This document shows positions 24,201 through 35,421 of a stretch of 64,000 bases of DNA, piece by piece (position 1 is the stretch's first letter; every line of letters begins with the position of its first letter). A program made the translations under genes and the position numbers. The DNA comes from Atopsyche davidsoni. Its lineage: Eukaryota > Arthropoda > Insecta > Trichoptera > Hydrobiosidae. The notes beneath the pieces were generated by a model that saw only the letters and a list, made by a program, of their open reading frames with translations, was not told the DNA's origin and searched no databases. The stretch is from positions 10,084,501 through 10,148,500 of the forward strand of contig JAILWY010000002.1 in NCBI GenBank assembly GCA_022113835.1, in the 5' to 3' direction.

Positions 24201-27200
24201 GGGTTTTCCAGTTCTATTCCCATTTTTATATGCAAATCTCAAATTGACTTATTAGGCTCATACATCTTTCTGCTTAGTCTAAGACAAATCGTGCTAACAT
24301 TACATATGTCAGTTCAAATGGCTTTTAGAGAAAAATCTTCAAACTATGAAGATATATCTATGAGTATATATATATATATATATATATAAACTTTGCTTGA
24401 ACGTTTTCAGTTTATGTAGTATTTATATATTTTGCAGGCCATTTTAAAATTAGAAGAACAGGGTCACGTGTTTGTCGCTGCCCACACCTCGGCAGGAAAA
24501 ACAGTGGTTGCTGAATATGCCATTGCATTGTCTATGAATCATTGCACGAGGTATGAAATTAAAAATCTATTTACAAATAATATATTCATCACATATCGGA
24601 ATTGTTCAAACCCTGTACATTTTTTCCGATAATAAACTTCATTAACATGCTTGTGCAAAATAAACGTAAGGTACTCGTATTTGCCGATGTAAATTTTTCT
24701 TCTGTCCTGAAAAAATTATTTCTTTACAGAACTGTTTACACATCACCCATTAAAGCACTGTCAAACCAGAAGTATCGAGACTTCTCTCGCACATTCAGAG
24801 ACGTTGGCCTACTGACAGGAGACCTTCAGATCAACACCACAGCCAGCTGCCTTGTCATGACCACGGAGATTCTCAGATCCATGCTTTACCGAGGCTCTGA
24901 CGTTATAAGAGACTTGGAGTATGTTATCTTCGATGAAGTTCATTACATCAACAATTCTGAGGTAACACTAACCATTTATTACTTTCATTGATTGCAAAAA
25001 TTACTCTTCTACTGAATAATACACAAAAATAAACACAAACTTTACCATTTGAAGTCAAAATATCGGAATGGCCAATTATATTGGTCATGAAAAAACAACA
25101 ACTCGTAACTTACAATATTAAAATTCTATACGAAGTCAATAAAACGATTTATTCACCTATTCATTTTTTGTAGGTGTTTTTTATGGAATTGTGCACTGTG
25201 TGAGTTTTAAACGTAGTTAAATTGTTTTGCTTGTTTTTCTACTTTAATTCATAAATTTTTTTTTCTACAATAGATGACAATATCAATATCCATTTCTCAA
25301 ACTGTTTATCCATCACACCTGCCATCTCTCAAAATTACTGAAATTCCAGCGAGGGTATGTCTGGGAAGAAGTCCTCATTCTCTTACCTCCGCATGTGACT
25401 ATAGTGATGCTGAGTGCCACAGTTCCTAATACACTAGAATTCGCTGACTGGGTGGGGAGGACGAAGAAACGAAAGGTTTACGTTGTATCCACTTTAAAAC
25501 GTCCTGTTCCTCTTCTTCATCATTTATATACAGGTATGCACATCAAAGAATTTTTTCCATTCATGGATTAACAGTAAAAAATTAAGATTTAAAAAATGTA
25601 TCTTGATGATGAATATTTTCTTCCATAGGCTCCAGTGGTAGTTCAAAAAATGAACTTTTCTTGATAGTCAATCAGGATGGAACATTCCAGCAGCAAGGAT
25701 ATGACATGGCGGTGATGGCCAAAAAGAAGCGACAACCGGATAAGAACAAAGACTCAGGCCCTAAAGGTACAGATGTGCTCTTAGGACTAATTTTTAACCT
25801 ACTCGTGATCTTGTGATCAATATAGTTAGTTGATTGGCATTAAATAACCAACTATGGGGTTCCTGATTAAAATTGCAAATTGCGTAGCTCACGAAGAAGT
25901 ATTTCTTATGCTATGATAAGTATAAATTACTTCCAATTTCGAAGGGTAGGAAAATTGTACAGTAAGAAACCATCTTAAGTTTTCTTTGATTTTCCTGTAT
26001 TAATAAAGTTAATTCAGGAGATGTAATAAGTCAAAAGTAACCACTGTTACTGTTAATCATTTTTAACTGCTTATTATCCATTTGCAGTTTTCAACCTTTA
26101 CAGAATAGAGTGGTTTATCTATGTATGGACATTAAAAAAATGTACTTTATTATAATACATTATTCATAATATAAGCATCAATAATCCTTCTGATTCAATT
26201 GATAACTTTCATAAAAGCCTTCGTCGAGAGAGTGGATATATACAAAATTTAAGACCCCTTAAAGCATAGGTGGCCAACCCATGGCACGCGTGCCACGCGT
26301 GGCACGCGGGCGTTTACTTTTGGCCCACTGAGCAAATGCAAACATTTTTTTTTTATTTTACATAAAACCACCATTAGAATATTCCATTGAGCGTAGTTCG
26401 TATCATATCATATATATGGAAATATCTCAGTACATTGATTCAACTATCGTGGCAATTTCTTTGTGTTAACAATCACAAATTTAAGCTGATTTTAAAAAGC
26501 GAGCACGTCGATTTCGCGTAGATTCTCGTGAGCGTGAATGCGACGGGGGGGGAGGGGTGCGGGGCGGGTTGCTGGGCAATCCCCGGCTATCGTGCAAAGT
26601 CTAGTTCGCAGGTAGCTTGCAAAGTGCGTGGTTGTTTATTTAGGCTTAGTTAGACAGAAATGGCGTCAAATAGTAAAAACCTTGGACCAAATAAGAGAAG
26701 ATTCACCGAAGAACACAGAAGTTTTCAAGACAGATGGAGTATAAACTATTTTTTCGTGGAATTTAAATCAAAGCCAATATGCTTGATATGCAATAGTTCT
26801 GTTTCTGCATTAAAAGAGTATAGTATTAAACGTCATTACGAGGCTAAGCATGCAAATAGGTTTGATAAGTACGAAGGGCAATTTCGACAAGACCAAGTTA
26901 ATTTATTAAAAAGAAAACTTTTTGCACAACATCAGACATTTACTAATATGACTGAAAACTCAAAATGCTATGTAAAAGCTAGTTATGCAATAGCCACGAT
27001 ACTTGCAAAAAAATCGAAGCCATATTCAGATGGTGAAATTGTTAAGGAATGTTTGGAGAGTGCCGTTGAATTTATGTGCCCAGAAAAGAAAACAGACTTC
27101 TCAAAAAAAAGCCTGTCTCGTCAAACTATTACTAGGCGTGTGGACGACATTGGAAAATATATTGAAGACAATTTGAAAAATCGAGCATCCAAGTTCATAT

Positions 27201-30200
27201 TTTATTCTCTAGCATTGGATGAAAGCACAGATCTAACAGATACCGCCCTAGTGGCAATATTTATTAGAGGTGTTGATGTCCATTTTAACAAAACAGAAGA
27301 ATTAGCGGCACTGTATCCACTTAAAGACACCACTTGCTCACAAGATTTCTTAGGAGCTGTTACATCGACATTGAATCGTTTATCTTTACAACTCGACAAC
27401 TTATCGGGCTTAGCAACAGATGGTGCTCCAGCAATGGTTGGTAAACACAATGGCTTAGTAAAATTGATTGAAGACGAGGCCAGGAAAGTTGGTAATACTT
27501 CGATGCTAAATTTTCATTGCATTATTCATCAGGAAAATTTATGTTCCAAGTCCCTTAAAATGGATCATGTCATGAATGTGGTCATCAAAACAGTAAACCT
27601 TATTAAGTCGAAGGGGTTGAATCACCGTCAGTTCCAAGAGTTTCTTAAGTCTTTGGATTCAGACTATAATGACGTTACATTTTATGCAGAAGTAAGGTGG
27701 CAGACCCGTGCCAAAATGTTGAAAAGAGTTTTTGCTTTGAAGCAAGAAATACAATCATTCTTCGCAACCAAGTCAAAACGTATCCCGGAATTTGAAGACA
27801 AGGAGTGGGTTAGAGACTTTGCATTTCTGGTCGATATAGTTAGCCATCTAGATATTGTTAATACTCGTCTACAAGGGAAAGATCAACTAATCAATAACAT
27901 GTATGATCATATTTGCGCATTCCAAATGAAACTTGGGGTAAAAACTTACACGTGTGAACAGCTTTTCACTAGAATGAAGCACATCAAATCTCATACAAGA
28001 TCACGCATCACTGATGACCATTTGGAAAACTGTTTGCGTGTAGCGACAACATCAATCGATATTAACATTGATGCACTTGCTCTTGACAAACAAAATCAGA
28101 CGTCTCATTAAAATGTAATATATTTTGTTTATTTTTATATACAAATAAAATTGTATCTTCTATAAAAACACTATATTTCTTGCTTGCTTTTTATATTAAC
28201 ACGTTGACTGCCGCTACGAATTATCTCATCCTTGTTTACTTGCCATTTTTGTGCAGCTACGATTAAACTCGGAATATATCAGTGCTAATATCGATAGATG
28301 GCTTCTGGGAAATGAAAAAAAAATCAATGCTGGCTTGCATGAACAGAAAATTTTGCTTTTTGATGATAACCATGCACTAAAATGAGAGTTTTTAATAATA
28401 TAATGCCAATCAAATTGTCATTTTCAGCCAGATTTCTGAAAATTACAATGACAGTCAACGTGTTAAATGAAATTTTGTCGTCCGGCCCAGTAGGCAATCC
28501 CATTTCCTCAATTTGGCCCGGTAGCTGAAAAAGGTTGGCCACCTATGCCTTAAAGCTACTAGAATGCTACAGCACCCATATTACTTTTAGTGATAGTTTC
28601 AATTATATTAGGAGGTAAATATTCAATCTTTTTCAGGTTCCCGGCACTATCTATCATTTAATCAAGAGCAAACAATGTGGGTGGCATTTATTGATCACCT
28701 CAAAACAAATAACAAACTCCCCGTTGTAGCATTTGTTCTTTCAAGAAACAGGTAAGTCTATCTACAAATGCCACAACGATTAGTTCATTTACAGATTTTC
28801 TTATTTATAATTGTACTACGTCATTTCATAGATGCGACAAGATCTCAGAGGCTCTTCGTTCTACCGACCTAACGACTGCAAGAGAAAAAAGCCGTATTCA
28901 CATCTTTATACAAAATTGTCTCAAAAAACTCAAAGATCCTGACAAGAAATTACCTCAGGTTAGATCATTTCAGATATAGACCCTTCGATTCCTATATAAC
29001 AGCCGCCATCATGTTAATTATAACATTATGTTTTATGAATTATATTTTTTTCCAGGTCATGACGATGCAGTCTCTTCTCTCTTGTGGCATTGGTATTCAC
29101 CACAGCGGAATTTTACCTATTTTGAAAGAGATCGTAGAAATGTTGTTTCAATCTGGGCTGGTAATACTTTTTATCATATGCATATTTTATTATTAAACCT
29201 CCCATACTGCCTGAATAATTTTAAATTCAAAATTTTCCACAGGTTAAAATCTTATTTGCTACAGAAACATTTGCAATGGGTGTGAACATGCCAGCTAGAA
29301 CTGTGGTCTTTGACTCTGTTAGCAAGTTCGACGGCGTAGAGATGAGATTCTTGCTCCCGGCGGAATATATCCAGATGGCTGGCAGAGCTGGAAGGAGAGG
29401 CAAGCAAAATTTATTTAAATATAACAATACATATTATTCGTTGTATTAATTTTTTATTTAATTTTTGCTAAAAATTTTACATTTTGATAATTACACAAAA
29501 TTACCTTTTTGCTTTATGTATGGTCATAATTCTGCTATATTTTATCACTGGTTGCAAACATTTTGTGGACAACTGCTAGTTTACTAATACTATGCCTAAA
29601 TAATTACATTTATAGGTCTCGACGCTACTGGCTCTGTGATAATACTGTGTAAGAAAGACGTCCCTTCCGCCATGACCCTCAAGGAAGCCATGCTGGGGAA
29701 ACCCATGAAGCTATCTTCCCAGTTCAGAGTTACTTACTCCACCATGCTGTGTCTTCTACGGTAATTAAATGCCACTTTCCACAGCAAAATACATTTGTTA
29801 AAAACGTAAATGACACACCACTGCTTAGAGAAATGTAACTGCTTACTGGTAGTGAAATATTGGGTTCCAATCTGGGTGGAGTGATTCATTAAAATAATTT
29901 TCTTTCTTTGCCAAAAATAAGGCAGACGCTATAATAAAGTATCCCATCTAATAATTGGTTATTGCCAATATCCGCCACGCGTACAGTTGTGAGAAGGCTT
30001 AAAACTAGTCAAATCCAATGTATAATAAACAATGGCCATTACAAACAAACCATTTATTTCACAGGGCAACAAGTGTGTCGGTAGAGGGCATGATGCAGCG
30101 ATCCTTTCGTGAATTCGGTGAACAATGCAAGACTGACACGTACAAGAAAGACCTGGAGGAACTGGAGAGCAAACTTGCCATATTCGACAAGCAGCCCCTC

Positions 30201-33186
30201 GCATTGCACCACGAGCCCATCGCCGAGTTCCTAGACCTAGCATCCGAGTACATCAGCGAGATGGCAGATCTCATGCCCATCCTGCTTAGCCAGGCCAAGA
30301 ATGTCCTGGTGGCAGGGAGAGTCCTGCTCATCAGTTGTGGAAAATACATCAACCAGCCTGCCATATATTTAAACTCTACAGGTTCAATTTCTCAAAGATT
30401 AATCTATCATATCAGAGATTTTTTAGTAGTGGCTAAATTTAATTTACTTTTATGTTTACAGGTCCAAATTTAACTCCGATAAAAATCTTAGTTCTCGATA
30501 TTGATAAAGTTAATGGGGAAGATGAAGTGCCTGCTTTTGTGGAGAATGCTGAGTTCTGGTACTCTATAATCAGTTTGGCCCGTGGGATAGAGAAAGTGGG
30601 CTCCGATAAAGCCACCCTCAAACACTCCATCATTTGTATATCAGGCAAGAACATCATAGGTGTAATTAACAAAGTCATCAAACTGAACATACCTACCGTG
30701 ATCATGGACTACGAGAAGAGACAGGCGCCGAGGTTCAGGTCCAAGTCCCCCGTGGATGAGTGCAGAATCGCCTTGGTCAAACTCACTCAGTTGTCCTTTG
30801 CTTTCTTTACTGGAAGTACAGAATTAGAATTTATTAATTTAAGAGATGGGCTTAAAATAAATAATGGAGAAATACTTCAATCTATGGATAAAGTTACCAT
30901 TTCTAAGGTGTGTATAATGTTTTTTGAGTAATTTGTGTTGTAAATTTTATAAGTTTCAAAGTCTGCATTTCATGTTTTTGATCTCAAGCATTGTCATGTG
31001 TAGTGAATTTTCCATAGTGTAGATTTTGAATAACAATTATTTTAGTTATTATTATAATTGTACTTTTAAATTGGAGATCTGACACTGGTTAGAAGCTTTC
31101 ATTGCAGCTGAATTCTCATTTTCCATCCCCCTCCCTCTGACAGAATTTGCATTTCTTTTGAGCTCATGAAATGTCGAATTGCGAATTCTGTTATTTATTT
31201 TATAAATGTCTGTTTATTTCAGTCACAATTAGATAAATTAAGACACATCACCGGTATTGCTAATTTTGAAAAGGAATTAGCTACTGTCTTTGAAAGGAAA
31301 CAGTTAGAGAGAAAAGTTGAAAATCTGAAGAGGCTGCTTTCTTACGAGGCTATGGCGTTGTATCCTAACTATCAAAGAAGACTGAAAGTACTTAAGGAGC
31401 TTAGGTATTAAATCTCTATTACTATGTCGTAAGCTGTAAAATGTAATTTGTATTGTGGTGTTTTGGCACTGCATGGACTTTTTTCACATCTATCAGTCTT
31501 TGGTTGTGACTAAAGAAATAATATTTTTAAAAGTATAATCCAATTACCCTAATACACGTACCAAAGTAAAACTTTTGTTTGTAAATAAATATATATGTTG
31601 ATTAAGCACTACAAGCTCTGGTTTGGCACTCAAAGATCACACAGTAAATTTGATTTGTTTTCTAATGTTATGTACTTTTTAGATACGTAGATGACCAAAA
31701 CAGGGTAGCCATGAAAGGTCGTGTAGCTTGTGAGATGAAAACAAATGAATTGATAATCACAGAGCTGGTGTTCCGAAATATCCTCACGGATCTAGAACCT
31801 GCCAAGATTGCCGCTCTCCTCAGCTGCCTCGTGTTCCAGTCACGCACTCAGGTCGATCCAAAAATCGACGAATCATTAAAAAATAGTATTGAGGCTATCA
31901 AAAATGTAGACTTGGAACTTTCTAGAGTAGAGGAGAAGTACATGGTAAGCATAATATCAATATCTCAACTGCAGATAGGAGATGATGAATACTGACAAAT
32001 ATTATTATTTTCGGCTGAGTATACTACGCAGCATTTATCTTAGCTATGTTATGTTTTTTTTAAATTGTATATTTCACATAAACATGGTGAGTTATACATT
32101 ATCTTCTTCAGAAACAAAAGTGCAATTATTTATTAGAAGGATACCATCTCATATTACTGTCAAGATATCAACAGCAAATATATCGTGGCCAGTGTTAGCC
32201 ACTGTAATGGAGAATCCAAGCTTCCAAAAACTCGCACTAAACACCAGCGAATATTTTTGCATCCTCACAATCAATGTGATCTAAAGATCTGTTTGATTTG
32301 TATTTTATACACAGTAACAGCACTGATATCATATTTCGCAACACACTGTAAACCATATTAAAATTGATTTGGGTAGTAATATTTTTTTTTTTATTATTTT
32401 AATTGGCGTGACAAAGTGCTGGTATTGAATAATTTTATAATTATTTGTGTTTCAGGTGGGACTGGACGATCCTGCTTGTCTAGCCGACAGACTGAACTTT
32501 GGTTTGGTCCAGGTGGTATATGACTGGGCTAAAGGAAAACCGTTCTCTGAAATTGTAAACCTCACCGACGTTCAGGAAGGCATTATTGTAAAAAATATAC
32601 AGCAACTTCATGAGGTAAACAATATGATTTCGATTACAATAAATACCATTGTATCTATTTGTTATTATTATTGTACAAATCCGTGCAGAGAGCCTTGTTC
32701 CTAACTTCCAGGAACGAAAGCTAGGATAAACAATTCAAAATATATGTTCCCTGGTTGCCTTTCTGTTGCTAAATGGCGACCAGATAAGAGATTATTTTTA
32801 GCAATGGATCACTGTTCCATACAATTATTATCTTAAATTTCGTAACAGGTCGTCACACAATGAAATCGTGACTCTCACTGATAATGTAAAAATCATTTGG
32901 GTTTACTTGCAGTCAATATTATAAAGCACAATAATGTTTATTTTGATATTGAATTTCGAAAATATGTATTGCTTTCATTGTATAATATCTTTAATGATTC
33001 ATAATATTAAAAGTTGTGTTTTGACTGTTTTATCTTTTATAGGTTCTGTCAAATGTAAAAGATGCAGCCAAAATAATAGGCGATCCGATGCTGCAAGCCA
33101 AAATGGAAGAAGTATCCAATACTATTAAGCGTGATATTGTCTTTTTTGCGAGTCTTTATACCCAAGATGATGTCATAAGCATTTAG
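21247..33186 (+). CDS. SKIV2L: SKI2-type RNA helicase of the SKI complex
   Basis: 3'-to-5' DExH RNA helicase that, with SKI3 and SKI8, feeds mRNA to the cytoplasmic exosome. Coding exons: 21247-21279 (tentative), 21370-21537, 21767-22019, 22551-22721, 23681-23979, 24438-24550, 24730-24961, 25350-25533, 25629-25766, 28637-28751, 28832-28958, 29056-29160, 29243-29399, 29616-29760, 30065-30381, 30462-30907, 31223-31404, 31683-31944, 32456-32614, 33043-33186; about 1193 aa, the family's usual size. Motifs: Walker A AHTSAGKT at about 267-274; DEVH at 358-361; SAT at 389-391; [24 protein letters not shown] at about 634-643. Then comes the arch region and a C-terminal DSHCT-like domain ending [17 protein letters not shown] (here [13 protein letters not shown]). 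Oddities: introns 3 and 13 start with GC, not GT, and intron 9 carries a hAT transposon. The first exon ([11 protein letters not shown]) is uncertain; an alternative start is the ATG at 21349 reading into exon 2. Confidence 0.96.
22722..23680 (+). other. SKI2 intron 4
   Basis: 959-bp intron. It contains a short imperfect tandem repeat at 23562-23640 and an unplaced GC-richer block at about 22900-23080 that may be an old transposon fragment. No coding signal is seen. Confidence 0.5.
23562..23640 (+). repeat. Imperfect short tandem repeat
   Basis: About three degenerate copies of a unit like TTCTATAATACATCACACATA, followed by TACATA-rich sequence, just upstream of the exon 5 acceptor of SKI2. 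Confidence 0.6.
24365..24388. repeat. (TA)n microsatellite
   Basis: Uninterrupted TA repeat of about 12 units in SKI2 intron 5, 49 bp before exon 6. Confidence 0.85.
26265..28547 (+). mobile_element. Complete hAT transposon in SKI2 intron 9
   Basis: Perfect 15-bp terminal inverted repeats CATAGGTGGCCAACC at 26265-26279 and, inverted, at 28533-28547. Perfect 8-bp target duplication CCTTAAAG at 26257-26264 and 28548-28555. The element is 2283 bp and carries one long plus-strand open frame for a GTF2IRD2/ZBED-like hAT transposase. Perfect ends and target duplication suggest a fairly young insertion. It lies in the same orientation as the host gene and inside its intron, and the flanking exon phases are intact. 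Confidence 0.95.
26660..28111 (+). CDS. hAT transposase, GTF2IRD2-like, shortened
   Basis: 483-aa transposase of the hAT family that includes the domesticated GTF2IRD2 proteins. A BED-type zinc finger is visible near the N-terminus (C41-x2-C44, H59-x4-H64 within [11 protein letters not shown]). RNase H-like core: first acidic residue D187 in LALDESTD, second D254 in LATDGAPAM, and the late glutamate E433 in [10 protein letters not shown], followed by the C-terminal dimerisation segment ([13 protein letters not shown]). Relatives I know run to roughly 600 residues or more. Here the sequence passes from [12 protein letters not shown] (ending about residue 425) almost directly to TYTCEQLF, so most of the region that normally lies between appears to be missing in frame. 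It may therefore be inactive although the open frame is intact. The start is the first ATG after the 5' end and reads straight into the family N-terminus. Confidence 0.85.
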   Translation: MASNSKNLGPNKRRFTEEHRSFQDRWSINYFFVEFKSKPICLICNSSVSALKEYSIKRHYEAKHANRFDKYEGQFRQDQVNLLKRKLFAQHQTFTNMTENSKCYVKASYAIATILAKKSKPYSDGEIVKECLESAVEFMCPEKKTDFSKKSLSRQTITRRVDDIGKYIEDNLKNRASKFIFYSLALDESTDLTDTALVAIFIRGVDVHFNKTEELAALYPLKDTTCSQDFLGAVTSTLNRLSLQLDNLSGLATDGAPAMVGKHNGLVKLIEDEARKVGNTSMLNFHCIIHQENLCSKSLKMDHVMNVVIKTVNLIKSKGLNHRQFQEFLKSLDSDYNDVTFYAEVRWQTRAKMLKRVFALKQEIQSFFATKSKRIPEFEDKEWVRDFAFLVDIVSHLDIVNTRLQGKDQLINNMYDHICAFQMKLGVKTYTCEQLFTRMKHIKSHTRSRITDDHLENCLRVATTSIDINIDALALDKQNQTSH

Positions 33187-33906
33187 TATTTATCAATACT
33201 TTATTTCACTAATGAGTGTTTTTTTTATATTATTTTGTCAATTTTATTATATTATTTACTTCTCAGCATTGCTCAATTGCATGCAGTGATAATACTTCCA
33301 TGCAAGCCCAAAATCTAGACTCCTTACTGTAATCTTATTCAATGGGAACTTGCTATTTAATACCTATTTCAAAATCACTTTTTTATTGAGTTAAAACTCT
33401 ATTCATTGATTTTGTATATATGATCTTAATTAAATTATCACTTGAATTTCATTACTGCTTTATTTTTTACTTTACTTACTTCAATTATGTGAATGCAACT
33501 AAACCTTATTCATCATACTAACAAATGACACACATAATTTTTTTACACTCAGGTTATGTAATGTATGTACATCAGATATTTGCATACTTAAATTTCTACT
33601 CTGTCAAATTACATAAGTTGACATAATGTGTATTGACCCTTAATAAGAATTTGCGAATTCATCCAAAACTCTATAATTAATCCAAACAAAAAAAATTCTA
33701 ATGGATTGTGAGTATTGTGATTTCTTTCGTCAATTATTTAATTTAAAAACTTTTCCTTAGTGTATATTATTTAAATAATTTGATTATTTTGCTCTAAGAG
33801 AGAAAAAAGTAATTTACCAAAATAGAGGTCAAAACCCTCCACCCTACAAATAAAAATCAAACCACTAATTAATTGTAAATACACGAAAGAGATAGATTGC
33901 TTGCTC
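33187..33906. other. SKI2 downstream flank
   Basis: AT-rich 3' UTR and intergenic sequence. An AATAAA at 33849-33854 is a candidate poly(A) signal but is far from the stop codon. Nothing else recognised. Confidence 0.45.
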
Positions 33907-34547
33907 TTTTTTTTTTTTTTACTATTGGCCCTGGGCAGCGCTATGGTACTACTTCCAGATGCCGACAGCTGGTCCGTAATTTTTATAAATAAATAACTAT
34001 ATCATTCACAATTCATTCATTCGTTAGGGGTGTTTTCCCAGGGAGCACACTATTCGCTCTTCCCCAGTCTGCCTCCATTCCCTTCTATTCATCTCTGACA
34101 TTCATCCCTGACTATCTATGGAGACAGTGTCTCCGTTGAATGATGCGCTGAAAACCATGAAAGCTGAAAAGCATGAAAAATTGTGTCTCGTCGTGCTCTT
34201 CAGTTCTCGATCCTCTTCAGCGCCATTTTTGTCGTGTCCGTGGGCTTCTCCTCAGGTCGTGGCTCTGGGGCCCGGTGTTGCCTCTCGAGCTCTGCCCTTC
34301 GGATCATGGTCTTCTCGGCAAAGGAGACGACTCCATTCCAAGCTCGCTGGTCTTTGAACATGGAGGGCACCAGCTCATCCGCCGTCCAGACGATGCCAAG
34401 ACTGTTCCGGAGTCGCCATCGCTCCACCTCGGTTGCCCCGCAGTTGAAGAGGGCGTGCTCCGCGTCGTCGCTGTAGTCAGCGACGAGAAGACGAGACGAG
34501 AAGGTCCAATCCAAGAAAGAAGAACTTAACCAAGCCTCTGTCTTCAT
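33907..34547 (-). pseudogene. 5'-truncated LINE (R1-like C-terminus) with poly(A) tail
   Basis: On the minus strand an open frame (34547-34200, 115 aa) contains DDAEHALFNCGATEVERWRL, followed by LVPSMFKDQRAWNGVVSFAE and an arginine/glutamate-rich end. This resembles the zinc-knuckle and C-terminal tail of R1/I-type insect LINE reverse transcriptases (a D-x-A-E-H-x-L-F-x-C segment, then R-W/E-R). A 14-nt T run at 33907-33920 is its poly(A) tail on the minus strand. The 5' part, including the polymerase, is absent. Target duplication not identified. Confidence 0.6.
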
Positions 34548-35421
34548 GACTCGTCCCCCTCTACAGGAAGCATGAAGACGGAAGATTCTTTATATTGATA
34601 TTTCTTTTCTAAACTGTTTTATGTAATATGCTGCCTCTTCCCTTTACACAGGAATGCACCTCATTAAGAAGAAATGCCTGCGGGGATCCTCCTTCCTTTC
34701 AGCCACTTTGTTTGTTTTTTATATTTGTATTTTTTATTTATTTTTTATTTTGAAGGCTGTGCAGAAGGATAAAAAGAGACGCCCCCGCAACCCGGTAGGT
34801 GCCCGATGGCGGTCCCAGGTACGGGGGGCAAAAAAAAAAAAATCTGATACATCAGTTTATGCAATTTTTTTAAAGAAAATTTTGACATACCTGATCAGAG
34901 CATACCGAAATTTTTATTTTTATAGAATGACGGATTTTTATTTTATCAGAAATAAAATTTCAGGAGACATAAAAAAAATATTATTTAGGTCAATATTCTT
35001 TGATATAATAACATACACAAACCTTATTTTTTTCCAAAACAGTTAATAGCTATATTGTCTATACTTTTTTTGAGCTTGTGTCTGGCAATACCAGAGATAA
35101 AATAAATAGCGGGAATAAGAAGTGACAGATGGTTATTTTGACAACTGTGTAAAGTGGGATATTTATTTTATAATTACAAGTGCATAATTAAATCTTAGCA
35201 AGGTCTTAAATTTTACAGTGAATAATTATAATAGTAGCTTTTATGTAAACTACAAGAATATATTTAAGTATTCATAATGTTTTATAACTCCTCAAATTTT
35301 ACTGTCAAATTATAACGTGAATTCTATACAGATGTGAAGTGGAATGATACTTCAACGAAATCAATCATTGAGTAACACATTAATTATACTTTGACATTCT
35401 AGTTATAAAAAAGAACCTAAA
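34548..35421. other. Upstream flank of claspin
   Basis: Holds a small GC-richer block followed by an A run near 34830-34842 that looks like the end of another retroelement on the plus strand (not identified). AT-rich sequence follows, up to the claspin start codon. The claspin promoter must lie here, but I see no defined core element. Confidence 0.45.

Noticed and set aside
34173..34529. Plus-strand open frames over 34118-34529
   Set aside because: Opposite strand of the LINE remnant, where the family similarity is clear on the minus strand.
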